Shown: positions 1 to 8,800, counted from the first letter of the stretch. The stretch: DNA of 38,746 nt from Morganella morganii (GCF_003996855.1 NZ_NRQY01000001.1:1780898-1819643); one strand, 5' to 3'. Program-made: numbers and translations. The notes: generated from the sequence alone by a model not told the origin.

Positions 1-110
1 CAGCCCCGTTGAGTCAAGCGTTGTTTTTCAACTTTTTTCGCTCTCCTCCACTGCCGGCGCCTCTCCTCCACTGCCGGCGCGCTTGTCAGCGTGTTGTTCC
101 GTGTCAGTGA
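1..110 (-). other. 5' leader of an rRNA operon, cut by the window edge
   Basis: This is the P1-P2 region of a ribosomal RNA operon reading leftward out of the window. It lies just downstream of P1 on the minus strand. A TTGACT hexamer (minus strand, 12-17) preceded by an A/T-rich stretch fits the -35 box of the second promoter, P2; its -10 box would lie outside the window. No rRNA sequence is present. clpB lies immediately upstream of an rRNA operon in E. coli too (rrnG). Confidence 0.75.
41..80. repeat. Perfect tandem duplication, two 20-bp units
   Basis: The 20-bp unit at 41-60 is repeated exactly and without a gap at 61-80. It lies between rRNA promoters P1 and P2, so both copies would be transcribed into the P1 leader. 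The flanking bases differ, so the repeat is exactly two units. Confidence 0.95.
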
Positions 111-116
111 GGGCGC

Positions 117-165
117 ATTATAGACACTCGCTGAGATCACGCAAGTGTTTATTTCAACTTTTTTT
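117..165 (-). promoter_or_regulatory. rRNA operon P1 promoter
   Basis: On the minus strand there is a -35 TTGCGT (139-144), a 16-bp spacer and a perfect -10 TATAAT (117-122). These are followed by a GC-rich discriminator and the ACTGACACGGAACAAC sequence typical of enterobacterial rrn P1 start regions. The A/T-rich run at about 147-165 is placed as an UP element. The 16-bp spacer and GC discriminator are the usual marks of ppGpp/DksA-controlled stable RNA promoters. Confidence 0.9.
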
Positions 166-226
166 CCGTTCGCTCAAAAACCGAGCAAACACACAAGATA
201 TCGCTGATTTCCTGCGCATAATGCAC

Positions 227-250
227 AAAAAAGGGGCGCTTTCGCGCCCC
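227..250 (-). terminator. clpB intrinsic terminator
   Basis: On the minus strand a 7-bp GC stem (GGGGCGC/GCGCCCC, 233-250) with a GAAA tetraloop is followed by six T. It lies 22 bp past the clpB stop codon and separates clpB from the rRNA promoter. Confidence 0.92.
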
Positions 251-272
251 TCTGTTTTGCTTTCTGTTGTTA

Positions 273-2846
273 TTACTGTTTCGCGGTGATCACACCATCG
301 ATCAAATCCAGAGTGATCATTTTGCCCGGAATCAGTTTGCCGGACAGCATTGCCTGCGCCATCGGGTTTTCGATCTCCTGCTGAATAGCCCGTTTCAGCG
401 GACGCGCACCGAATACCGGGTCGAATCCGGCTTCCGCCAGTTTATCCAGCGCACTGTCAGTGATAGTGAGCTGATAGCCGTGCTCTTCCAGACGTTTATA
501 CAGACGTTTGAGCTGAATTTTCGCAATCGCGTGGATCTGCTCTTTCGCCAGCGGATGGAATACCACCACTTCATCAATACGGTTGATGAATTCCGGTCTG
601 AAGTGATGAGATACCACTTCCATGACCGCGCCTTTCATTGCATCGTAGTTCAGTTCACCAAAGTGCTCCTGAATCCGGTCAGACCCCAGGTTAGAGGTCA
701 TAATCACCACCGTGTTACGGAAATCCACGGTACGACCCTGACCATCTGTCAGCCGTCCGTCATCCAGCACCTGTAATAAGATGTTGAAGACATCCGGATG
801 CGCTTTTTCCACTTCATCCAGCAGAATGACGGAATAAGGACGACGGCGGACCGCTTCGGTCAGATAACCGCCCTCTTCATACCCGACATATCCCGGAGGT
901 GCCCCGATAAGCCGTGCCACGGAGTGTTTTTCCATAAACTCGGACATATCGATACGGACCATGGCATCATCGCTGTCGAACAGGAAATCAGCCAGTGCTT
1001 TACACAGTTCGGTTTTACCCACCCCAGTCGGCCCGAGGAACAGGAACGAACCAATCGGACGATTCGGATCAGATAACCCGGCACGGCTGCGGCGGATAGC
1101 ATTAGCCACCGCATCGACCGCTTCATCCTGGCCGATCACACGACTGTGCATCACCTGCTCCATACGCAGCAGTTTTTCGCGCTCACCTTCCAGCATGCGC
1201 GATACCGGAATACCGGTCCAGCGCGCCAGGATTTCGGCGATTTCCACATCAGTCACTTTATTACGCAGCAGTTTCATATCTTTATCTTCTGCCGCATTCG
1301 CTGCCGCCAGCTGTTTTTCCAGCTCCGGAATTTTACCGTACTGTAATTCTGACATTTTGGTCAGATCGCCGGTACGGCGTGCCTGTTCCAGTGCGGTTTT
1401 CGCCTGTTCCAGTTCTGCTTTGATATGCTGGGTGCCGGACAGTGTTGCTTTCTCGGCTTTCCACTCTTCTTCCAGAGACGCATACTCGCGCTCTTTCTCA
1501 CTTAATTCCTGTTCCAGCATATCAAGCCGTTTTTTACTGGCGTCATCAGACTCTTTCTTCAGTGCCTGCTGTTCCAGTTTTAACTGAATGATACGGCGAT
1601 CCAGTCTGTCGAGGGATTCCGGTTTGGAATCCATCTGCATACGCAGACTTGCACCCGCTTCATCAATCAGGTCAATCGCTTTATCCGGTAACATACGATC
1701 CGTGATATAGCGGTGCGATAATGTTGCCGCCGCGACAATGGCAGGGTCAGTGATCTGCACATGGTGATGCAGTTCATAACGTTCTTTCAGCCCACGCAGA
1801 ATCGCAATGGTGTCTTCCACTGTCGGCTCTGCCACATAGACTTTCTGGAAGCGGCGCTCTAATGCCGCATCTTTCTCTATATACTGGCGGTACTCATCCA
1901 GTGTGGTCGCACCCACACAGTGCAGTTCACCACGGGCCAGTGCCGGTTTCAGCATGTTCCCTGCATCCATGGCGCCATCCGCTTTACCTGCGCCGACCAT
2001 GGTATGCAGTTCATCAATAAAGAGGATGACATTCCCCTCTTCTTTGGATAATTCATTCAGAACCGCTTTCAGACGCTCCTCAAAATCTCCGCGGTATTTG
2101 GCACCTGCCAGTAACGCACCGAGATCCAGAGACAACACGCGTTTGTTTTTCAGTCCTTCCGGCACTTCGCCGTTGACGATACGCTGCGCCAGTCCTTCCA
2201 CGATGGCGGTTTTACCCACCCCGGGTTCCCCGATCAGTACCGGGTTGTTTTTGGTTCTGCGCTGTAAGACCTGGATAGTCCGGCGGATCTCCTCATCACG
2301 GCCGATAACCGGGTCGAGCTTGCCGGATTCGGCACGCTCAGTTAAATCAATAGTATATTTATTCAGGGCCTGGCGTTGATCTTCCGCGCCCTGGTCATTC
2401 ACATTCTCACCACCACGCATAGTGTCTATAGCCTTCTTAAGTGTTTGTTTATTAATTCCGGCTGTTTTTAATACATCTGCTAATGAGCTGTTGCTCTCTA
2501 ATACAGCCAGAACAAAAATTTCGGATGCGATATAAGCATCATTTTGTTTTTGTGCAATCTGGTCACATATATTCAGGTGACGGATTAAATCCTGTGAGGG
2601 CTGCACATCCCCGGCGGAACCTTCCACCTGCGGTAAACGACTGATGGTGTCATCAATCTTCTGATTAAGCTGCGCGATATCCGCTCCGGCTGATGCCAGT
2701 AACGGACGCACCGACCCGCCGTCCTGATGCAGAAATGCTGACAGTAAATGCACGGGTTCAATAAACTGATTGCTGTGCCCGACTGCAAGAGACTGGGCGT
2801 CGGCGAGCGCTTGCTGGAATTTATTCGTGAAACGATCCAAACGCAT
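273..2846 (-). CDS. clpB: ClpB protein disaggregase (Hsp100 AAA+ ATPase)
   Basis: Hexameric cytoplasmic ATPase that extracts and refolds proteins from aggregates together with DnaK/DnaJ/GrpE. The 857 residues match the family's usual length. Visible in order are the N domain (about 1-145), the first AAA+ module with Walker A GEPGVGKT at 206-213 and Walker [11 protein letters not shown], the coiled-coil middle domain (about 400-530, rich in E, K, L and A), and the second AAA+ module with Walker A GPTGVGKT near 605-612. The ATG has a GGAGG site 4 bases upstream. A GTG at codon 149 (2400-2402), preceded by a GGTGAGA-like sequence, matches the position of the internal start that yields the short ClpB form in E. 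coli, so a second isoform is likely. A sigma-32-type promoter precedes the gene. Confidence 0.98.
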   Translation of the reverse strand: MRLDRFTNKFQQALADAQSLAVGHSNQFIEPVHLLSAFLHQDGGSVRPLLASAGADIAQLNQKIDDTISRLPQVEGSAGDVQPSQDLIRHLNICDQIAQKQNDAYIASEIFVLAVLESNSSLADVLKTAGINKQTLKKAIDTMRGGENVNDQGAEDQRQALNKYTIDLTERAESGKLDPVIGRDEEIRRTIQVLQRRTKNNPVLIGEPGVGKTAIVEGLAQRIVNGEVPEGLKNKRVLSLDLGALLAGAKYRGDFEERLKAVLNELSKEEGNVILFIDELHTMVGAGKADGAMDAGNMLKPALARGELHCVGATTLDEYRQYIEKDAALERRFQKVYVAEPTVEDTIAILRGLKERYELHHHVQITDPAIVAAATLSHRYITDRMLPDKAIDLIDEAGASLRMQMDSKPESLDRLDRRIIQLKLEQQALKKESDDASKKRLDMLEQELSEKEREYASLEEEWKAEKATLSGTQHIKAELEQAKTALEQARRTGDLTKMSELQYGKIPELEKQLAAANAAEDKDMKLLRNKVTDVEIAEILARWTGIPVSRMLEGEREKLLRMEQVMHSRVIGQDEAVDAVANAIRRSRAGLSDPNRPIGSFLFLGPTGVGKTELCKALADFLFDSDDAMVRIDMSEFMEKHSVARLIGAPPGYVGYEEGGYLTEAVRRRPYSVILLDEVEKAHPDVFNILLQVLDDGRLTDGQGRTVDFRNTVVIMTSNLGSDRIQEHFGELNYDAMKGAVMEVVSHHFRPEFINRIDEVVVFHPLAKEQIHAIAKIQLKRLYKRLEEHGYQLTITDSALDKLAEAGFDPVFGARPLKRAIQQEIENPMAQAMLSGKLIPGKMITLDLIDGVITAKQ

Positions 2847-2886
2847 AACACCTCCAAAAAATGGCTTTGAATTTTAGCTAAGTACT

Positions 2887-2914
2887 AAATGAGGACTTTT
2901 GTCAAATATTCAAG
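2887..2914 (-). promoter_or_regulatory. Heat-shock (sigma-32) promoter of clpB
   Basis: The minus strand carries CTTGAA (2909-2914), a 14-bp gap and CCTCATTT (2887-2894). This is close to the sigma-32 consensus CTTGAA-N13/14-CCCCATNT, about 40 bp upstream of the clpB start. Heat-shock control of clpB is established in E. coli. Confidence 0.8.
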
Positions 2915-2958
2915 CCGGATTTTGAAAAAATATTAAATATTATGCGTAATCCTGAAGG

Positions 2959-3705
2959 TTATGACTTCTGCTGCGGGTTGATCCAGATAAATGATGCCAT
3001 GCGCCCGGTACGGGCATCGCGGCGGTAAGAGAAGAAACGGGCGGTATCCGTGACGGTGCATTCGGTGCCGCCGGAAACAGCAGTAACACCGGCAGCGGCC
3101 AGGCGCTGACGGGCAAGCTGATAAATATCCGCCAGATATTTATCAGCATGAGGAATAAATGCCGTTGCCGCTTCTGCGGCATGCGCCATAAAAGCCTCAC
3201 GGACTTCCGCGCCGACCTCAAATTTCTGCGGGCCGATGGCCGGCCCCAGACAGGCGATAATATCTGACGGCGCAGCCGTAAAGCAGGACACAGTATTCTC
3301 CAGCACGCCGCCGCATAAACTGCGCCAGCCCGCGTGAGCACCGGCTACTTCCTGCCCGTCACGGGAACAAAACAGCACCGGCAGACAATCTGCCGTCATG
3401 ATCGCACAGACTTTCCCCGGCGTGCGGGTATACACCGCATCGGCCTGCGGGCCGCGCGGTGTGTTATCGTCCAGAATAGCAACATCCGTTCCGTGTACCT
3501 GATTCAGCCACAGCGGTGTGTCCGGGAACCCGGCGGCCTCTGCCAGAATCGCCCGGTTGCGGGCGACATCTTCCGGAGAGTCACCGGTGTGCAGTCCCAG
3601 ATTCAGGCTGTCAAACGGCGGCTGACTGACGCCGCCTGTACGCAATGAACTACAGGCACTCACGCCTGCGGGCAGCGGCCATTCCGGGGTAATCAGTGCG
3701 GTCAT
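2959..3705 (-). CDS. pgeF: PgeF/YfiH, multicopper polyphenol-oxidase-fold protein
   Basis: 248-residue protein of the YfiH/LACC1 family (DUF152). Family members have been described as purine nucleoside-active enzymes, and the E. coli member as a peptidoglycan editing factor that removes UDP-MurNAc carrying L-Ser in place of L-Ala. The zinc-site residues are visible: His71 in WLNQVHGTD, Cys107 in TADCLPV and His124 in GAHAGWRSL. The gene starts 9 bp after the rluD stop on the same strand, the same rluD-pgeF-clpB order as in E. coli. clpB downstream has its own promoter. The physiological substrate cannot be settled from sequence. Confidence 0.93.
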   Translation of the reverse strand: MTALITPEWPLPAGVSACSSLRTGGVSQPPFDSLNLGLHTGDSPEDVARNRAILAEAAGFPDTPLWLNQVHGTDVAILDDNTPRGPQADAVYTRTPGKVCAIMTADCLPVLFCSRDGQEVAGAHAGWRSLCGGVLENTVSCFTAAPSDIIACLGPAIGPQKFEVGAEVREAFMAHAAEAATAFIPHADKYLADIYQLARQRLAAAGVTAVSGGTECTVTDTARFFSYRRDARTGRMASFIWINPQQKS

Positions 3706-3714
3706 TGAGACTCC

Positions 3715-4692
3715 TTACCAGTCCATATCATCCTGATGCGCCTGTGCATCAGCTTTGAACACTTCAATCAGCTTCACCATATCATCCGGAATCGGCGCGT
3801 GCCACTCCATCTGAATGCCGGAGATCGGATGATAAAGACGCAGCATGGTGGCATGCAGTGCCTGGCGGTCAAACTCACGCAGTGTGTCGCGAAATTCATC
3901 ACTTGCGCCTTTAAGCGGACGCGGGCGGCCGCCGTAAAGCTGGTCACCCACCAGCGGATGATTAATATGCGCCATATGCACGCGGATCTGGTGAGTACGG
4001 CCGGTTTCCAGACGCAAACGCAGCCGGGTGTGAGCGCGGAAATGCTCCATCACGCGGTAATGCGTCACTGCCGGTTTACCCATCGGGTTAACGGCCATAT
4101 GGGTGCGTTTGGTCGGATGGCGGGAGATAGGTTCTTCCACTTTGCCGCCCGCCGTCATGCGGCCATTGGCCACCGCTTCATATTCGCGGGTGATTTCACG
4201 CAGTTGCAGTGATTCCACCAGCCGGATCTGAGCCGGAACAGTTTTCGCCACCACCATCAGCCCGGTGGTGTCTTTATCCAGACGGTGAACAATCCCTGCA
4301 CGCGGTACATCGGCAATATCCGGATAGTGATACAGCAGAGCGTTAAGCACCGTGCCGTCCGGATTACCCGCTCCCGGGTGTACCACAAAACCACGCGGCT
4401 TATTAATCACCAGGATATCATCATCTTCATAAACGATATTGAGCGGCAGGTTTTGCGGTTCAAAACGCATGTCTTCATCGATCAGTGCATCAATACTGAC
4501 CTGTTCTCCGCCCAGCATTTTTTCTTTTGGTTTGTTGACAAGACGGCCGTTAACCTGAACCCTGTCATCTAAGATCCATTCTTTTATACGTGATCGTGAA
4601 TAATCAGGGAACAATTCCGCCAAAGCCTGATCTAAACGCTGACCGAGCTGTGATTCATCGATAGTTGCGGTAAGTTGTATTTCTTGAGCCAT
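3715..4692 (-). CDS. rluD: 23S rRNA pseudouridine synthase RluD
   Basis: Makes pseudouridines 1911, 1915 and 1917 in helix 69 of 23S rRNA, at the subunit interface. The 325 residues show an N-terminal S4-like RNA-binding domain (about 15-75) and the RluA-type catalytic domain with HRLDK at 136-140, where Asp139 is the catalytic aspartate at the same number as in E. coli. The RTHQIRVH motif sits further on. The gene is divergent from bamD across 137 bp and is followed closely by pgeF, so rluD-pgeF is probably one transcript. Confidence 0.97.
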   Translation of the reverse strand: MAQEIQLTATIDESQLGQRLDQALAELFPDYSRSRIKEWILDDRVQVNGRLVNKPKEKMLGGEQVSIDALIDEDMRFEPQNLPLNIVYEDDDILVINKPRGFVVHPGAGNPDGTVLNALLYHYPDIADVPRAGIVHRLDKDTTGLMVVAKTVPAQIRLVESLQLREITREYEAVANGRMTAGGKVEEPISRHPTKRTHMAVNPMGKPAVTHYRVMEHFRAHTRLRLRLETGRTHQIRVHMAHINHPLVGDQLYGGRPRPLKGASDEFRDTLREFDRQALHATMLRLYHPISGIQMEWHAPIPDDMVKLIEVFKADAQAHQDDMDW

Positions 4693-4720
4693 GTTTGTCT
4701 CTGTTTCAGAAAGTTATATT

Positions 4721-4749
4721 TTGAACGGTAACACCGTTTCATTTAAACT
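4721..4749 (+). promoter_or_regulatory. Candidate bamD promoter with an inverted repeat in its spacer
   Basis: TTGAAC (4721-4726), a 17-bp spacer and TAAACT (4744-4749) form a reasonable sigma-70 promoter 80 bp upstream of bamD. The sequence from the end of the -35 box into the spacer is the inverted repeat AACGGT-N3-ACCGTT (4724-4738). The same element lies upstream of rluD on the other strand. Neither the start site nor a regulator is known. Confidence 0.5.
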
Positions 4750-4829
4750 ATGTGGTATTGTATCTTGATCGCCAGCGGGAGCTGTACGGAGTGCTCCCTA
4801 AAAAATATTCAGAGGATAATCAACACGTG

Positions 4830-5564
4830 ATGATACGTATGAAATATCTCGTGGCCGCCGCCACGCTAAGCCTCATGTTGTCCGGCTGTTCCGGAAACAA
4901 GGAAATTCTCCCGGATGCCTCACCGTCAGAGCTGTATACTGTCGGCCAGGAAAAATTACAGGACGGTAACTATAAAGGGGCCATCACGCAGCTTGAAACC
5001 CTCGATAACCGTTTTCCTTTCGGCCCGTATTCGCAGCAGGTTCAGCTGGATCTGATTTACGCCTACTATAAAGCAGGTGATTTACAGATGGCACTGGCCT
5101 CCATCGACCGTTTCATGCGTCTGAACCCGACACATCCGAACATCGATTATGTCCTGTACATGCGCGGTCTGACCGCTCAGGCACTCGATGATAACATGCT
5201 GCAAAGTTTCTTTGGTATCGATCGTGCGGATCGTGATCCGCAGAACGCACGCGTCGCATTCCAGGATTTCAGCCAGTTACTGCGCTATTATCCGAACAGC
5301 ATTTATTCAACAGACTCCGCAAAACGTCTGGTATTCCTCAAAGATCGTCTTGCGGCCTTTGAACTGGCCGTTGCGAAATTCTACACGAAACGCGGGGCAT
5401 ATGTCGCGGTGATTAATCGTGTTGAGTTAATGCTGCGTGACTATCCGGATACACTGGCGACACGCCAGGCGCTGCCGCTGATGGAAAATGCCTATAATGA
5501 ACTGGGATTAACGGCAGAAGCCGGAAAAGTGGCAAAACTGATTGCTGCCAACCCGCGCGACTGA
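4830..5564 (+). CDS. bamD: Outer membrane assembly lipoprotein BamD
   Basis: Essential lipoprotein of the BAM complex that works with BamA to insert beta-barrel proteins into the outer membrane. The signal peptide ends in the lipobox LSGC, with Cys20 as the lipidated residue. The rest is built of TPR-like helical pairs, with conserved stretches [18 protein letters not shown] and [11 protein letters not shown] chose the ATG at 4830 (244 residues, against 245 in E. coli), which aligns with the E. coli N terminus. An in-frame GTG one codon upstream (4827) has slightly better spacing from the AGAGGA at 4811-4816 and is a possible alternative. The frame stays open back to 4752, but that would put 26 non-signal residues in front of the signal peptide. 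A terminator follows directly. Confidence 0.97.
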   Translation: MIRMKYLVAAATLSLMLSGCSGNKEILPDASPSELYTVGQEKLQDGNYKGAITQLETLDNRFPFGPYSQQVQLDLIYAYYKAGDLQMALASIDRFMRLNPTHPNIDYVLYMRGLTAQALDDNMLQSFFGIDRADRDPQNARVAFQDFSQLLRYYPNSIYSTDSAKRLVFLKDRLAAFELAVAKFYTKRGAYVAVINRVELMLRDYPDTLATRQALPLMENAYNELGLTAEAGKVAKLIAANPRD

Positions 5565-5586
5565 GTTCCGTTTTACTCATCTGATT

Positions 5587-5615
5587 AAAAAAGCCATCTC
5601 CGGATGGCTTTTTTT
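5587..5615 (+). terminator. bamD terminator
   Basis: 8-bp stem AAGCCATC/GATGGCTT (5591-5610) with a TCCG loop, followed by seven T. The run of A on the left side means it could also stop minus-strand transcripts. Confidence 0.9.
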
Positions 5616-5874
5616 ATTATCTTATCATCATATTAATGCATAAAAAATGGCCGACAGCCTTCTCTTTTCTGAGAATATGCGGTCAGCCAACTAATCGATA
5701 ATGCACGATTCAGTCCCTTCCCGCAAGTTGTATCATCCGTATTCTCAGCCTGAGTCACAAAATTATAACCTTTTGAAAAAACTAAAAAATATTAGTGACG
5801 GCGATCAATTTTTTCTTGTCACCATCAACGTATTCTGAGCATCAACAAGACGGATGTAACAAAGAGAGGTCACT
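5616..5874. other. Structured intergenic region upstream of raiA
   Basis: No open frame of note. A possible raiA promoter is TTCTCA (5742-5747), 16 bp, TATAAC (5764-5769), and a GAGAGG ribosome site precedes raiA. The region holds two overlapping inverted repeats: a hairpin at 5649-5688 that looks like a minus-strand terminator, and CTGAGAATATGCGG (5669-5682) facing CCGTATTCTCAG (5737-5748). A perfect TATAAT on the minus strand (5762-5767) would start a transcript ending at that hairpin. See findings. Confidence 0.6.
5641..5688 (-). terminator. Hairpin with a T-run on the minus strand
   Basis: On the minus strand GGCTGAC pairs with GTCGGCC (one mismatch), enclosing TTCTC/GAGAA, and six T follow (plus-strand A at 5642-5647). 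It is an intrinsic-terminator shape with no annotated gene feeding into it from the right. Confidence 0.5.
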
Positions 5875-6219
5875 ATGAATGTGAATATCACCAGTAAGCA
5901 AATGGAGATCACCCCGGCAATCCGGGAGCATGTTGAAAACCGTCTCGATAAGCTGAGTAAGTGGCAGGTTCCTTTAATTAACCCGCACATTATCCTCGCG
6001 AAAGATCCGCAGGGGTTTGTGGTTGATGCCACCATCAGCACACCGAATGGAAATTTAGTTGCCAGCGCCAAACACGCTGATATGTATGCCGCCATCAATG
6101 AACTACTGGCGAAACTGGAACGGCAACTGAATAAAGCACAGCACAAAGGTGAAGCGCGCCGCGCGGATAACAGCGTCAAAGAAGCTAACCTTGTGTCTGA
6201 TGAAGAATCCGCAGAATAA
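5875..6219 (+). CDS. raiA: Ribosome-associated inhibitor RaiA (pY, short HPF-type factor)
   Basis: Binds the decoding centre of the 30S subunit in stationary phase or cold, stabilising idle 70S ribosomes. The 114 residues cover the single beta-alpha-beta-beta-beta-alpha domain, with the typical N terminus [19 protein letters not shown] and a basic helix [17 protein letters not shown]. There is no long-HPF C-terminal domain; the tail is acidic. GAGAGG lies just upstream of the ATG and a strong terminator follows. In Salmonella a small RNA (RaiZ) is processed from the raiA 3' UTR. The 3' region here could do the same, but sequence alone does not show it. Confidence 0.96.
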   Translation: MNVNITSKQMEITPAIREHVENRLDKLSKWQVPLINPHIILAKDPQGFVVDATISTPNGNLVASAKHADMYAAINELLAKLERQLNKAQHKGEARRADNSVKEANLVSDEESAE

Positions 6220-6248
6220 AAAATATAATAAGTTGAGTTTTGTCTCTG

Positions 6249-6273
6249 CGCGCCCTCCGGGCGCGTTTTTTTT
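6249..6273 (+). terminator. raiA terminator
   Basis: 7-bp GC stem CGCGCCC/GGGCGCG (6249-6265) with a 3-base loop and eight T. Confidence 0.95.
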
Positions 6274-6275
6274 GG

Positions 6276-6304
6276 TTGACACAACGGATTGCATCAGGTC
6301 TATT
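6276..6304 (+). promoter_or_regulatory. pheL-pheA promoter
   Basis: A perfect -35 TTGACA (6276-6281) is followed after 17 bp by TCTATT (6299-6304); TATTAA at 6301-6306 is an alternative -10 with a 19-bp spacer. It lies directly after the raiA terminator. The -35 overlaps the first copy of the 12-bp direct repeat TGACACAACGGA (6277-6288, second copy 6318-6329). Confidence 0.65.
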
Positions 6305-6342
6305 AACTGTTATCTGATGACACAACGGACAACATACTGACT

Positions 6343-6390
6343 ATGTATCCCCGTATCCGCTTCTTCTTTTTCTTTTTTCGCTTCTGTTAA
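6343..6390 (+). CDS. pheL: Phenylalanine leader peptide PheL
   Basis: 15-codon frame reading MYPRIRFFFFFFRFC, with seven phenylalanines, six of them consecutive. Ribosome stalling at these codons when Phe-tRNA is scarce would free the antiterminator that follows. E. coli PheL is also 15 residues with seven Phe, but its sequence differs. The ribosome site is weak (ACGGAC 12 bases upstream). Its position between a promoter and a terminator hairpin just before pheA makes the assignment secure. Confidence 0.93.
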   Translation: MYPRIRFFFFFFRFC

Positions 6391-6391
6391 T

Positions 6392-6461
6392 GAGGCTTTT
6401 TGTCGTGTGAGAAAGAAAACGAAGACGCACAGAAAAGCCTCCCTCCGCGGAGGCTTTTTTT
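6392..6461 (+). promoter_or_regulatory. pheA transcription attenuator
   Basis: The terminator stem AAAGCCTCC/GGAGGCTTT (6434-6457) is followed by T through 6461. GAGGCTTTT at 6392-6400, just after the pheL stop, is exactly complementary to AAAAGCCTC at 6433-6441 and would form the competing antiterminator. This is the classic translation-coupled attenuator layout. Confidence 0.9.
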
Positions 6462-6493
6462 ATCGCCGGGAAGACAGGGTCTGAGGACAATAT

Positions 6494-7645
6494 ATGAATG
6501 ATCTTTTAGCTATACGGGAACAAATTAGTCAGCTGGATGCACAATTACTGGACTTGCTGGCAAAACGGCGGAAGCTTGCAGTGGGTGTCGCACAGACCAA
6601 ACTACAGGATAACCGCCCTATCCGCGATAAAAACCGCGAACGAGAACTGCTGGATGTGCTGATAAGCAAAGGCAAACCGCACGGACTGGACGGATTTTAT
6701 ATCACCCGTCTGTTCCAGCTGATTATTGAGGATTCGGTCCTGACCCAGCAGGCGATTTTACAAAAGCACCTGAACCAGACACCGGATAACAGTGCACGGA
6801 TAGCCTTCCTCGGCCCGAGAGGTTCTTACTCACATGTGGCGGCACGTCAGTATTCCGCCCGTCATTTTGATCATATGACCGAATTCAGCTGCCGCAAATT
6901 CCGCGATATTTTTGAGTTGGTTGAAAACGGTCAGGCGGATTACGGGATGCTGCCGCTGGAGAATACCAGTTCCGGTGCTATCAATGATGTCTATGATTTA
7001 CTTCAGAGCACCCCGCTTTCGATTGTCGGCGAGCTGCGTCTGCCGGTGAACCACTGTCTGCTGACTATTCCGGGCGCGGACATTGCCGGAATTACCACCC
7101 TCTACAGCCATCCGCAGCCGTTTGAGCAGTGCAGCCAGTATCTCAGCCAGTTTCCGGATCGCAAAATTGAATACTGCGAAAGCACCGCTGCGGCAATGGA
7201 AAAAGTTGCCTCCCTCAACCGGACAGACGTCGCGGCTCTCGGCAGCGAGGCCGGTGGCGCATTGTACGGGTTACAGGCAGCTGTACAGAACCTTGCCAAT
7301 CAGCAGACCAATATGACCCGCTTTATTGTCATTGCCCGCCAGCCGATTGATGTATCAGAGCAGGTGCCGGCGAAAACCACGCTGCTGATGGCAACCGGAC
7401 AGCAAGCCGGTGCACTGGTCGATGCCCTGATTATCCTGAAAGAACACGATATCGTGATGAGCAAACTGGAATCCCGCCCTATTCACGGCACACCATGGGA
7501 AGAGATGTTTTATATTGATGTTCATGCCAATCTGCGCTCAGTCTCTATGCAGCAGGCGCTCAAAGCCTTACAGGCAATCGCCCGCTCGGTGAAAGTGCTC
7601 GGCAGTTATCCGGGGGAACATGTCCCGCCGGCCTTAATCGACTGA
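6494..7645 (+). CDS. pheA: Bifunctional chorismate mutase / prephenate dehydratase (P-protein)
   Basis: Converts chorismate to prephenate and then to phenylpyruvate, the committed path to phenylalanine. The 383 residues (386 in E. coli) show the AroQ chorismate mutase domain (1-90) with active-site residues Arg8, Arg25, Lys36, Asp45, Glu49 and Gln85 all in place. The prephenate dehydratase domain follows from about 102 ([13 protein letters not shown]) with the TRF motif, and then a C-terminal ACT domain with GALV and ESRP, the phenylalanine feedback site. A GAGGA site lies 6 bases before the ATG. Expression is controlled by the pheL attenuator. A 7-bp hairpin after the gene has no T-run. Confidence 0.98.
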   Translation: MNDLLAIREQISQLDAQLLDLLAKRRKLAVGVAQTKLQDNRPIRDKNRERELLDVLISKGKPHGLDGFYITRLFQLIIEDSVLTQQAILQKHLNQTPDNSARIAFLGPRGSYSHVAARQYSARHFDHMTEFSCRKFRDIFELVENGQADYGMLPLENTSSGAINDVYDLLQSTPLSIVGELRLPVNHCLLTIPGADIAGITTLYSHPQPFEQCSQYLSQFPDRKIEYCESTAAAMEKVASLNRTDVAALGSEAGGALYGLQAAVQNLANQQTNMTRFIVIARQPIDVSEQVPAKTTLLMATGQQAGALVDALIILKEHDIVMSKLESRPIHGTPWEEMFYIDVHANLRSVSMQQALKALQAIARSVKVLGSYPGEHVPPALID

Positions 7646-7708
7646 TTATACCGGCCCGGGGTGCCAAAGCACCCCGCCTCAGCACAATACGCCTGTTCAG
7701 CACCCGGT

Positions 7709-7736
7709 TTTACACGTAGCATGTCCTGCATATCTG
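7709..7736 (+). promoter_or_regulatory. Candidate epmA promoter
   Basis: TTTACA (7709-7714), 16 bp, TATCTG (7731-7736), about 60 bp upstream of epmA. It is the best match in the 154-bp pheA-epmA gap, but weak. Confidence 0.35.
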
Positions 7737-7799
7737 TTTGTCACCATCAGAGGTTGCAGGTAAACTGCACCCTTTATTTTTATTCGGAGTTCTTACGGC

Positions 7800-8777
7800 A
7801 TGAGTGATATTGCGGGCTGGCAGCCGACTGCCCCGATAGCCAATCTATTAAAACGTGCAAAAATTGTTAATGAAATCAGACATTTTTTTGCAGACAGAGG
7901 TGTATTAGAAGTCGAAACGCCGACCATGAGTCAGGCGACCGTCACCGATGTCCATCTGCGCGCCTTTGAAACTCAGTTTACCGGCCCCGGTGCCGCACAG
8001 GGAATAACGCTGTATCTGATGACCAGCCCGGAGTACCACATGAAACGGTTGCTGGCAGCAGGCAGCGGTCCCATTTATCAGATGGGCCGCAGCTATCGTA
8101 ACGAGGAAGCCGGACGCTATCATAATCCGGAGTTCACCATGCTCGAATGGTATCGCCCTCATTATGATATATACCGTCTGATAAATGAGGTTGATGATTT
8201 ATTACAGCAAACCTTAGAGTGTGAAAGTGCAGAATCGTTATCCTACCAGCAGGCTTTTCTGCGCTATCTGGATATCGATCCGCTGACCGCAGAAAAAGAC
8301 AAACTGCGCGAAGTCGCAGCTAAACTGGATGTCAGCAACATTGCTGATACCGAGGAAGATCGCGATATCATTTTACAGCTGCTGTTTATGGTGGGTGTTG
8401 AACCGCATATCGGGCTGGAAAAACCGACCTTTATTTATCACTTCCCGGCAAGCCAGGCCTCACTGGCGGAGATCAGTTCTGAAGATCACCGCGTGGCTGA
8501 ACGCTTTGAGGTGTATTACAAAGGGGTTGAACTGGCAAACGGCTTCCGTGAACTGACCGATGCCGCCGAGCAGCGTCAGCGTTTTGAGCGCGACAACCGC
8601 AAGCGGGCAGGCATGGGTCTGCCGGAACAACCGATTGATGAAAATCTGCTGGCTGCGCTGGAACACGGATTCCCGGAATGTGCCGGTGTTGCACTGGGGA
8701 TCGACCGGCTGATTATGCTCGCACTGGGTGCGGAGCGTATCAGTGATGTGATTGCCTTCCCGGTGGATCGCGCCTGA
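7800..8777 (+). CDS. epmA: Elongation factor P--(R)-beta-lysine ligase EpmA (PoxA/GenX)
   Basis: Attaches (R)-beta-lysine to a conserved lysine of EF-P, which lets ribosomes pass polyproline stretches. The protein is a truncated class II lysyl-tRNA-synthetase paralogue without the anticodon-binding domain. The 325 residues equal the E. coli length. Motif 2 is seen in [21 protein letters not shown] and its neighbours, and motif 3 in [15 protein letters not shown]. In E. coli epmA lies beside frdABCD; here it sits between pheA and tyrA. It ends at a terminator shared with tyrA. EpmB and EF-P are not in this window. Confidence 0.96.
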   Translation: MSDIAGWQPTAPIANLLKRAKIVNEIRHFFADRGVLEVETPTMSQATVTDVHLRAFETQFTGPGAAQGITLYLMTSPEYHMKRLLAAGSGPIYQMGRSYRNEEAGRYHNPEFTMLEWYRPHYDIYRLINEVDDLLQQTLECESAESLSYQQAFLRYLDIDPLTAEKDKLREVAAKLDVSNIADTEEDRDIILQLLFMVGVEPHIGLEKPTFIYHFPASQASLAEISSEDHRVAERFEVYYKGVELANGFRELTDAAEQRQRFERDNRKRAGMGLPEQPIDENLLAALEHGFPECAGVALGIDRLIMLALGAERISDVIAFPVDRA

Positions 8778-8800
8778 TTATCCGGTGAAACGGATGTGAT

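Noticed and set aside
961..1587. 208-codon open frame on the plus strand opposite clpB
   Set aside because: Fully antisense to a conserved gene, Ser/Arg-rich composition typical of a mirror frame, no ribosome site.
4752..4829. Upstream extension of bamD by 26 codons
   Set aside because: It would place charged residues in front of the lipoprotein signal peptide; the start at 4830 fits family length.
7657..7676. Stem-loop after pheA taken as a terminator
   Set aside because: 8-bp stem CGGGGTGC/GCACCCCG but no T-run on either side, so I did not call it.
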